Of a stretch of 7,305 nucleotides of DNA, positions 1 to 5,636 are shown one piece after another; the stretch's first letter is position 1, and each line of letters starts with the position of its first letter. Both the position numbers and the translations under genes were made by a program. The notes beneath the pieces were generated by a model. It saw only the letters and a program-made list of their open reading frames with translations. It was not told where the DNA came from and made no database searches. Origin of the DNA: Holophagaceae bacterium (GTDB lineage Bacteria; Acidobacteriota; Holophagae; Holophagales; Holophagaceae); NCBI GenBank assembly GCA_025353305.1, contig JANXQX010000089.1:1-7305 (forward strand), written 5' to 3'.

Positions 1-1
1 C

Positions 2-1903
2 TGCCACGCCGACATGACCCACCCGGATAGCGGGAACCCACCTGCGAAAGTGGACTGCGGAACCTGCCACACCGACGAAGCCAAGGTCTACTCGGGCAGC
101 ATCCACGGCATGAGCAAGGCCATGGGCGCGTCGGCCGCGGCAAATTGCACAGACTGCCACGGGAACCACTACATCACCCCCGTAAAGCAAACCGATTCAC
201 CGGTCTACAAGATGAACCTTCCTATGACCTGCGCCAAATGCCACGCCAACAGGAATCTCACCGATGAATACAAGATGAAGTACCCCATGGTGGGCTCCCA
301 GTACCAGGAGAGCATCCACGGGCAGGCGCTGCTGAAGAAGGGTCTCATCGTCGCGCCGAGCTGCAACGACTGCCATGGTGTCCACGACATCAAGCGCACC
401 GTGGACCGCAGCTCGCCCATCAACCACGCCAATGTCGCCAAGACCTGCGGCAAGTGCCATGTCACCGTGGAGGAGATCTACAACAAGAGCATCCACGGCC
501 AATTGCTCGCCAAGGGCGACCCCCGCGGCCCGGTCTGCATCCAGTGCCATTCGGCCCACCAGATCGAGACTCCCACGAGCGGGCATTTCAAGTCGCTGGC
601 GGACCAGACCTGCGGCAAGTGCCACGCGGACCGCCTGGAGCACTACCGCGACACATACCACGGCAAAGCCATGGCCCTGGGCAAGACGAACGCCGCGAGG
701 GAGGTGGCCGCCTGCTATGACTGCCACGGCCACCACGACGTGATGCGCGCTTCGGACCCGAATTCCAGGCTCTCCGCGGCCAACATCGTCCAGACCTGCA
801 AGCAATGCCACCCGAAAGCCAACGCGAGCTTCACGAGATACGCGCCCCACGCCAACCCGTTGGACCGCAAGAACTATCCTCAGCTCTACTACGTCTTCCT
901 GGTGATGACGATCCTCCTCGTCGGCACCTTCACGGTGTTCGGCGCGCACACGCTGCTCTGGCTCTTCCGGTCGGTCTGGCTGTACCGCCACGATTCGAAA
1001 CAGTTCCGGGAAGCGAAGATCAATATCGCCAAGGACGACGAGCAGTTCACCCGCTTCCAACCCTTCGAGCGGTTCCTGCATCTGCTTGTGGTCACGAGCT
1101 TCCTGCTCCTGGTGCTCACCGGCATGCCGTTGAAGTTCTACTACACGGACTGGGCGAAGACCATGTTCGGAGTCCTGGGCGGCCCGTCAGTAGCGCGCAC
1201 CCTGCACCACTTCGGCGCCGTGATCACCTTCCTATATTTCGCGCTCCACATCAGCGACACGCTCGTCAACTTCTGGAAGAACCGCGGCTACCTGCGCGAT
1301 CCGGAAACCGGGAAGGTCGCCATCAACCGGCTGTGGAAAGCCATGAGCCACCCTGATTCCATGATTCCCACGAAGCAGGACCTGAAGGATCTTGTCGACC
1401 ATAACAAGTGGTTCTTCGGCAAAGGGCCCAAGCCGCAATTCGACCGGTGGACCTATTTCGAGAAGTTCGACTATCTCGCGGTGTTCTGGGGCGTCTTCGC
1501 CATCGGTGTCTCAGGCATGATCATGTGGTTCCCTGAGTTTTTCAGCCGCTTCGTGCCCGGGTGGATGATCAATGTGTCGTTGATTGTGCACTCTGATGAA
1601 GCCTTGCTGGCGGCGGGATTCATCTTCACGGTGCACTTCTTCAATACCCACTTCCGGTTGGAGAAGTTCCCCATGGACACCGTGATCTTCTCAGGGAGGG
1701 TTTCCAAGAGCGAAATGCTCCACGAGCGCAAGCGCTGGTATGACAGGCTTCTTGCCGAAGGCCGCCTGGACAGCTTCCGCGTCAAGGACGAATGGGAAGC
1801 CTGGAAGGGCATCGCCCGCAGCTTCGGATACATCTTCTTCGGCCTGGGGCTCGTGCTGCTCCTGCTCATTGTCTACGCCATGACATCACGCCTTGCCCAT
1901 TGA
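2..1903 (+). CDS. Multiheme cytochrome c / cytochrome b fusion, CbcL-like quinol oxidoreductase (5' partial)
   Basis: Likely an inner-membrane menaquinol oxidoreductase passing electrons from the quinone pool to periplasmic c-type hemes. The frame is open from base 2, where it reads Cys-His-Ala-Asp, so the start and signal peptide lie off the left edge; the first internal ATG is at 14. Counting from that ATG (629 residues), nine CxxCH heme sites lie near 15, 45, 73, 117, 145, 175, 200, 234 and 262. The leading Cys-His is probably the tail of a tenth. About six hydrophobic segments follow (roughly 290-320, 353-372, 400-420, 484-506, 518-545, 602-624), with candidate heme b ligands H356, H398/H399, H412, H526 and H541. 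Fusion of a nonaheme-type domain to a hydrogenase/formate-dehydrogenase-type cytochrome b is the known architecture of Geobacter CbcL, used in low-potential Fe(III) respiration. The architecture is seen; the acceptor is inferred. No operon partner is visible downstream, where a terminator follows. Confidence 0.85.
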   Translation, partial: CHADMTHPDSGNPPAKVDCGTCHTDEAKVYSGSIHGMSKAMGASAAANCTDCHGNHYITPVKQTDSPVYKMNLPMTCAKCHANRNLTDEYKMKYPMVGSQYQESIHGQALLKKGLIVAPSCNDCHGVHDIKRTVDRSSPINHANVAKTCGKCHVTVEEIYNKSIHGQLLAKGDPRGPVCIQCHSAHQIETPTSGHFKSLADQTCGKCHADRLEHYRDTYHGKAMALGKTNAAREVAACYDCHGHHDVMRASDPNSRLSAANIVQTCKQCHPKANASFTRYAPHANPLDRKNYPQLYYVFLVMTILLVGTFTVFGAHTLLWLFRSVWLYRHDSKQFREAKINIAKDDEQFTRFQPFERFLHLLVVTSFLLLVLTGMPLKFYYTDWAKTMFGVLGGPSVARTLHHFGAVITFLYFALHISDTLVNFWKNRGYLRDPETGKVAINRLWKAMSHPDSMIPTKQDLKDLVDHNKWFFGKGPKPQFDRWTYFEKFDYLAVFWGVFAIGVSGMIMWFPEFFSRFVPGWMINVSLIVHSDEALLAAGFIFTVHFFNTHFRLEKFPMDTVIFSGRVSKSEMLHERKRWYDRLLAEGRLDSFRVKDEWEAWKGIARSFGYIFFGLGLVLLLLIVYAMTSRLAH

Positions 1904-1924
1904 TTCGTTGATACAGGCAAGCAA

Positions 1925-1959
1925 GACAAAAGGCGTCGGCAATGCCGGCGCCTTTTGTC
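1925..1959 (+). terminator. Rho-independent terminator after the cytochrome gene
   Basis: Arms gacaaaaggcgtcggc (1925-1940) and gccggcgccttttgtc (1944-1959) pair over 16 bp with a single G-U wobble around an AAT triloop. The GC-rich core is flanked by an A-run and a T-run. It begins 21 bases after the cytochrome stop and should end that transcript. Because the A/T tracts are symmetric it could also work on the minus strand. It implies that the next gene has its own promoter, somewhere in about 1960-2000; I see no convincing -35/-10 pair there. Confidence 0.88.
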
Positions 1960-1999
1960 TGCGGGGCACACTCGGATTCGGCAGAATAGAGGTTGCATC

Positions 2000-2003
2000 G
2001 GAG
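2000..2003 (+). promoter_or_regulatory. Shine-Dalgarno site deciding the zincin start
   Basis: GGAG sits seven bases before the ATG at 2011. The in-frame TTG at 1993 has its AGAGG directly abutting the start codon, which is too close, so ATG 2011 is preferred. Confidence 0.6.
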
Positions 2004-2010
2004 CCGAAGG

Positions 2011-2382
2011 ATGGATGTGCCGGATCAAGTCATCAAGGAACTCGTGGCGGAGTCGCTGGCCCTGATTCCTGTTGAGTTCCGCGAGTTCCTGGACAATGTG
2101 GAGGTCATCATCGAGGAGGAGCCTAGTGTTGCAGTGATTCGCGAAATGCGGGTCAGGTCGGGGCACACGCTCTTCGGGCTTTATTCCGGGGTTCCGTTGA
2201 CAAGGCGCACGCACGATCCCGCGGCTTTTCCTGACCGCATCACGCTCTTCAGGGGGCCCCTGCTGGCCAACTGCGAGGATCTGGAACAGCTGCGCTACCA
2301 AGTGATCACCACCGTCCTGCACGAGGTGGCCCATCATTTCGGAATCGGGGAAGCGCGCCTCTCGGAGCTGGGGTGGGGATGA
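2011..2382 (+). CDS. Small zincin metallopeptidase family protein (COG3824 / PF06262, DUF1025)
   Basis: A 123-residue predicted zinc metallopeptidase of the minimal 'MMP-like' zincin family. The zinc motif is HEVAHHFG at residues 104-111, with E114 in the third-ligand position (HExxHxxGxxE). Other family hallmarks are visible: a GLYSGVPLTRR stretch near 57-66, PDRITLFRGPLL near 74-85, and a RLSELGW ending. Length matches the family, which is only about 110-140 residues, so the gene looks intact. No signal peptide or membrane helix is seen, so it is probably cytoplasmic. Its substrate is unknown; members are widespread and mostly uncharacterised. It stands alone, behind a strong terminator and convergent with a phosphatase gene whose stop lies 35 bp away. 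The ATG at 2011 is chosen over a TTG at 1993 because of the GGAG spacing. Confidence 0.88.
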   Translation: MDVPDQVIKELVAESLALIPVEFREFLDNVEVIIEEEPSVAVIREMRVRSGHTLFGLYSGVPLTRRTHDPAAFPDRITLFRGPLLANCEDLEQLRYQVITTVLHEVAHHFGIGEARLSELGWG

Positions 2383-2417
2383 TGGCCGCTAAACCAGTCA
2401 ATCGCCGATGAGCAGGA

Positions 2418-3176
2418 TCATCCCCTCGACTCGTAGATGGCCAGGCTGGGCAGTTCGATGGCGGACAGGAACCCACCCCGCCCACATCCTGTATCAATGC
2501 CTATGACATCCCCCGATATGTAGACATCGCTTGGATCGTTCGGCGTATTGATGCTCAGGTGCTGTGGCAGGTGGGACGCAGGTGTATGGCCGAAGACGAC
2601 CCGTTTGCCTTTGTAGTCCGAGAAAAAAAGGATGTCCCGGCACCACGCGAGCCGGCTGGGATCGGGATATCGGGCTGGGTGTTCCCAGGCTCCACCAACG
2701 GAAGGAAGTCCGCCATGCACGTAAATGGCGTGATCATCTTCGTGGAAGAAAGGCAGGCCTTCCATCCACGACACGACCTCTGCTGGAAAGAACGAGCCCG
2801 AGATCAGTGCCTCCATCTCCTCCGGGCTTGTCGGGAATGCCCCCGGCTCAGCCGGTGGACCTTCAACGAAGGATCGAAAGGTCGCCAAGCATCCGTTGTT
2901 CGCTGAAAGGACGAAATTGGACCGCTCGCCGGCGAGTATTTTGAGCCACGCATCTTCGTGGTTTCCGCGAAGGGTCACGATTTTCGCGGGGGTTCTCCGC
3001 GGGAGATCCTCACGCAGGAACCTGATGAGTTCAGCGGAGTGCGGCCCCCGATCCAGGTAGTCCCCGATGAAGAGCATCGTGTCTTCCGCTTCCAGGACTG
3101 GCAGCCGCCCCATCAACACCAGGAGTTGTTCCATCTGCCCATGCACATCCCCTACGGCGATGGTCCGTGCAGTCAT
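2418..3176 (-). CDS. PPP-family metallophosphoesterase (Ser/Thr phosphatase / Ap4A hydrolase-like)
   Basis: A 252-residue cytoplasmic metal-dependent phosphoesterase. The full PPP motif set is present: GDVHG (9-13), GDYLDRG (38-44), GNHE (71-74), the metal-binding histidine in YVHGG (H154), FGHTP (195-199) and IDTGCGRGG (227-235). These bind two metals and phosphate in calcineurin-like enzymes, and all key residues are intact. Bacterial relatives of this length act on phosphoproteins or on dinucleoside polyphosphates. I see no TRMR-type element of classical ApaH, so a general PPP phosphatase is more likely than true ApaH, but the substrate cannot be read from sequence. The ATG at 3176 is supported by GGAGGG at 3181-3186 (minus strand), four bases upstream. 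The preceding same-strand gene ends 133 bp before it, so co-transcription is possible but unproven; no clear terminator is seen in that gap. A Hanks-type kinase lies in the same window but in a separate unit. Confidence 0.9.
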   Translation of the reverse strand: MTARTIAVGDVHGQMEQLLVLMGRLPVLEAEDTMLFIGDYLDRGPHSAELIRFLREDLPRRTPAKIVTLRGNHEDAWLKILAGERSNFVLSANNGCLATFRSFVEGPPAEPGAFPTSPEEMEALISGSFFPAEVVSWMEGLPFFHEDDHAIYVHGGLPSVGGAWEHPARYPDPSRLAWCRDILFFSDYKGKRVVFGHTPASHLPQHLSINTPNDPSDVYISGDVIGIDTGCGRGGFLSAIELPSLAIYESRG

Positions 3177-3309
3177 GCGGCCCTCCAGGGAGCGGAGAAG
3201 AAGTGGTCCTAGCCATGGTAGTCAGATTCGTGGTTCCACAAGTAGCCAGCCCCCGATCACATGCCGGACAACTTTGTTGGCGGTGAGCGTGGTCCCCGCC
3301 GCCTCCTGC

Positions 3310-4056
3310 TCACTGCAAGGTGGGGTGGGGCAGCTTCTCACCGAGGATGAGTTCCATTTCTTCCATCGGCCAGGACAGATTCAAGCGGGCTCCGGGCTCC
3401 AACGCGGGAAAGGGTTTGAGCCGGGAGGGTGGCAGAAGCATTACCTCCCCGGATCGCAAGGATGGCAGGTCCAGGTGCTCCCATGCATCCAGCGCCACGC
3501 TGCGACGATGGTTGGCGGCTCGTAGTTCCAGGTGACCAGTCGGCAGTTCCAAGGCCATCCAGGCGCCAAGCACGGTGGTCTCACCATCCTCTGCTGCAAG
3601 GCAATAACCCCTTACCTCTCCGAATCCACCCACCACCGCGAGCATGATCTGCGGTTGGGATGAAATTCTTGCGCCCGGTCCTTTGATCTGAAACCGATCG
3701 CGCTGAGTTCCGTCGGCCCTGCGCAGTTGTGAGGGCCGCTGTAGACACGGCAGCAATGCCATAGGTTCCGCGGAAGGTGCGAGCCATGCCGGCAGATCTC
3801 CGCGCTGGCTCCATTTCTCGGCATAAGCGAGCGCCTGCCTGGCGCGCTGGAGGGCGCGTGGGCCGCCGTCCAGCATCCGCCTCAAGCTGGGTGGCACAAG
3901 GGCATCAGCTAGCCCTTCGGGTTGGCCTTCGCCAAGTTTCCGCAAGCGTGCCTGCTCGATCCGGTTGAGATCCACCACTCGACCGTCTGCAAGGCGCGCC
4001 ACCAAAGCCCGACGCTCAACGGGGCCATCGCAGAAAAGGGCTGTGCCGAGAATCAT
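3310..4056 (-). CDS. Hypothetical protein, possible degenerate fumarylacetoacetate hydrolase (FAH)-like fold
   Basis: A 248-residue soluble protein that I do not firmly recognise. Its layout resembles the FAH superfamily. There is an N-terminal strand/VVDL unit (about 17-30) and a PPSLRRMLDGGPRAL helix region (55-69). LLPCLQRP (101-108) sits where the family has LxPP..P. An IKGP patch (124-127) precedes a LAVVGGFGEVRGYCLA strand pair (139-154). LRSGEVMLLPPS (200-211) and LEPGARLNL (219-227) stand where FAH enzymes have LxPGDVIxTGTPSG and LKPGDVVEVEI. The acidic metal ligands expected just before the LAVV strand (ExE) are replaced by PQIM, and the GTPSG loop is missing, so an active hydrolase is unlikely. 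The fold is an inference by eye. ATG 4056 is chosen because GGAGGG lies six bases upstream; a GTG at 4074 would overlap the SD region. Its start overlaps the stop of a 25-codon ORF (ATGA), suggesting translational coupling. Confidence 0.72.
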   Translation of the reverse strand: MILGTALFCDGPVERRALVARLADGRVVDLNRIEQARLRKLGEGQPEGLADALVPPSLRRMLDGGPRALQRARQALAYAEKWSQRGDLPAWLAPSAEPMALLPCLQRPSQLRRADGTQRDRFQIKGPGARISSQPQIMLAVVGGFGEVRGYCLAAEDGETTVLGAWMALELPTGHLELRAANHRRSVALDAWEHLDLPSLRSGEVMLLPPSRLKPFPALEPGARLNLSWPMEEMELILGEKLPHPTLQ

Positions 4057-4130
4057 GCTTGTCCCTCCAGCCACGCCCGCGCGGCATCCAGGTCCCGGAA
4101 ACGCACCTCGATGGAATGGTCGTAGGCCAT
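4053..4130 (-). CDS. 25-residue leader-like small ORF, ATGA-coupled to the FAH-like gene
   Basis: The ORF reads MAYDHSIEVRFRDLDAARAW followed by LEGQA and a TGA stop that shares bases with the ATG of the next gene (ATGA overlap at 4053-4056). It has a strong SD, AGGAG, five bases before its ATG. It carries the SD of the downstream gene (GGAGGG) inside its last codons. The peptide is charged, with no membrane segment; a short strand followed by an amphipathic helix is plausible. It may be a real small protein or a leader whose translation controls the downstream gene. It is not rich in any single amino acid, so classical attenuation is unlikely. I recognise no family. Confidence 0.6.
   Translation of the reverse strand: MAYDHSIEVRFRDLDAARAWLEGQA
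4063..4068 (-). promoter_or_regulatory. Shine-Dalgarno site of the FAH-like gene, inside the small ORF
   Basis: Minus-strand GGAGGG with a six-base spacer (acaagc) to the ATG at 4056. It lies in the Leu-Glu-Gly codons near the end of the 25-codon ORF, so ribosomes finishing that ORF would cover it. This supports coupled translation and fixes the start of the downstream gene. Confidence 0.7.
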
Positions 4131-4135
4131 GGAAT

Positions 4136-4140
4136 CTCCT
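4136..4140 (-). promoter_or_regulatory. Shine-Dalgarno site of the 25-codon ORF
   Basis: Minus-strand AGGAG followed by five bases (attcc) and the ATG at 4130. It lies in the 41-bp divergent gap to the CPBP gene, so both transcripts' 5' signals are packed into or beyond this short stretch. I could not pick out a convincing promoter on either strand. Confidence 0.65.
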
Positions 4141-4171
4141 CGAATGAGCCTATCTCAGTCATCCTTATTCC

Positions 4172-5548
4172 ATGGATCCTTCATTGAAAACCGACCAAGG
4201 CCCCTGGAACCCGGACCGCCAGTGGGCTGATCCGCTCATCACGCTGCTGGCGCTCATTTGCGTGTTCATGGGAATGCGCCAACTCCAGATCCGTTCCATC
4301 GCAAAGGCCCAACCCTCCAAACAGGTTGGGGTATTGGGCCACGTGATGGAGGTGCAGGCCCTTGGTCAAAAACTGAGTAAGGGCGCAGGAGTGTTCAAGG
4401 GCAGTCTTTCAAAATTACAGGACCGGCTTGATGATCCTTGGGATAAAGCCTTGCTTTCGGTGCTGCTGGCCGAATCAACTGACTCTGGGGAAAAGGTCAA
4501 CGCGAAAAAACTTGCGCTTGGCGGACCTCTGCCTCCGGGGCCCGGTGTGGCTTTCCGCAAGGGCTGGGCCTGGGCCTACGCCGAGGGCCCAAGCTTGAGT
4601 GAGGAGGACCAGTCGGCAGTTGTGCAAGCGCTGGGCGGCGACTATGGCGCGCGATTGATGAAGGCGAAATGGGCCGAGAAGCAGGGACGTGATGGCTCGG
4701 GTTTGCGCCGAGAAGCCGAAGCCCTGGCCATGGGCCGGGTGGCGCTGTTTGGCATGACCGGACTCGCCGCCCTACTGCTTGCCTTTGCAGGTGTTGCGTT
4801 CGCGATCCTATTGATCATCACCCGAAAAGTCCCGCGGAGATTTTCTCCAATGGTCTATGCGATGGGCCCAAGGGCCGCACTGCTTGTTTTTTTCGGCTGG
4901 CTCACCGTACAGATGTGCTCAGGCTCTCTGGTCGCGGCGCTGGTGGCGGTCCTGCCCTACTTGAAACCTATAGGGCTGCCCTTTGCCTACGTCATCCAGG
5001 CAATCGCGGGTGTGGCTTTTCTCTGCGCCGCGGAAGGCATCACCTTGCGCCAGGTCATGCACCGGGTCGCGCCGGGCGCGCATGGCCGCAGCCTGGCCTG
5101 GGGACTTGGTTTCCTGTCCCTGGCCATGGTCGCCGTGCTCGCGGTGGCGCTACTGATGAGTCCATTCCTGAGGACCGCACAACCCCCTCAAAAAGAGCTC
5201 ATCGATCTTGTAGAAAAGACGCGGGGACCTTTGGCGCTTCCACTATTATTTTTAACTGTCGCGGTCCTGGCGCCTTGCTTCGAAGAACTCATGTTCCGAG
5301 GCTTTCTGCTTCCGTGGCTGAGCCATCAATGGAAGAATCTGCGCGGCGGAACCCTGATGGCGCTGCTTGCCACCGGATTGCTGTTCGGCCTCATCCATCT
5401 CCAGCCCACTGCAATTCCCACACTGGCAACGTTGGGCATCGTGCTGGGTCTTGCGGTGCTGCGCACGGGCAACCTGCTCACCTCCATCCTCGTACATGGA
5501 CTTTGGAACGGAGGCGTGTTCCTGTTCATGCGTTTCTTCCTGACTTAG
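4172..5548 (+). CDS. CPBP (Abi/CAAX) family intramembrane glutamic-type metalloprotease
   Basis: A 458-residue polytopic inner-membrane protein. The C-terminal CPBP domain (about 355-453) has all three family motifs: EELMFR (371-376), FGLIH with H409, and HGLWN (H442, N446). These form the active site in Rce1-type proteases; some bacterial members process peptides or prenylated substrates, and many have no known substrate. One hydrophobic segment at 22-36 is followed by a roughly 150-residue polar region (about 40-188). Seven to nine further hydrophobic segments run from about 190 to 453. This is longer than the usual 200-300-residue CPBP protein because of that region. The start has no recognisable SD (upstream is catccttattcc), but an in-frame TGA at 4145 rules out an earlier start, and the next ATGs (4268, 4274) would fall inside the first membrane segment and also lack an SD. 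It is divergent from the small ORF/FAH-like pair and convergent with the kinase gene. Confidence 0.88.
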   Translation: MDPSLKTDQGPWNPDRQWADPLITLLALICVFMGMRQLQIRSIAKAQPSKQVGVLGHVMEVQALGQKLSKGAGVFKGSLSKLQDRLDDPWDKALLSVLLAESTDSGEKVNAKKLALGGPLPPGPGVAFRKGWAWAYAEGPSLSEEDQSAVVQALGGDYGARLMKAKWAEKQGRDGSGLRREAEALAMGRVALFGMTGLAALLLAFAGVAFAILLIITRKVPRRFSPMVYAMGPRAALLVFFGWLTVQMCSGSLVAALVAVLPYLKPIGLPFAYVIQAIAGVAFLCAAEGITLRQVMHRVAPGAHGRSLAWGLGFLSLAMVAVLAVALLMSPFLRTAQPPQKELIDLVEKTRGPLALPLLFLTVAVLAPCFEELMFRGFLLPWLSHQWKNLRGGTLMALLATGLLFGLIHLQPTAIPTLATLGIVLGLAVLRTGNLLTSILVHGLWNGGVFLFMRFFLT

Positions 5549-5551
5549 TCA

Positions 5552-5623
5552 GGGGTGAGGTGGCGAGGCACGAGGCAAGCCGCGCCAAGCAGGAGGCCAT
5601 CTTTCACCTCGCCCCTCACACCC
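5552..5623. repeat. Imperfect CCTC-rich inverted repeat between convergent genes
   Basis: gtgaggtggcgagg (5555-5568) is matched by the complement of cctcgcccctcac (5607-5619), giving 13 pairs with one bulged base and a loop of about 38 bases. Flanking ggg/ccc can extend it past an A-G mismatch. The right side also holds the direct repeat cctcacacc at 5614-5622 and 5629-5637, the second copy reaching the kinase stop codon. It fills most of the 88-bp gap between two convergent stops. It could end both transcripts, but has no T-run and a long loop, so it may instead be a dispersed intergenic repeat. Confidence 0.55.
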
Positions 5624-5636
5624 TTATGCCTCACAC

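Noticed and set aside
197..1081. A long minus-strand open frame (294 codons) opposite the cytochrome heme domain
   Set aside because: Its sequence is a Val/Ala/Arg-rich antisense reading of a GC-rich gene, with no domain. The plus strand has nine heme motifs.
1993..2010. TTG start six codons upstream for the zincin gene
   Set aside because: Its SD-like AGAGG touches the start codon, while ATG 2011 has GGAG at seven bases, and the family begins close to this point.
2383..2417. Short hairpin (gatga/tcatc) between the convergent zincin and phosphatase stops
   Set aside because: A five-base stem without a T-run is too weak to call a terminator.
3177..3309. Possible extra minus-strand peptide between the FAH-like and phosphatase genes (frame ending LLVEPRI)
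   Set aside because: No ATG with a usable SD opens this frame; the GTG inside it lacks an SD. It could be a frameshifted extension of the upstream gene, but nothing in the sequence supports that.
4057..4074. GTG start six codons upstream for the FAH-like gene
   Set aside because: It would place the GGAGGG site inside the coding sequence; the ATG at 4056 has perfect SD spacing.
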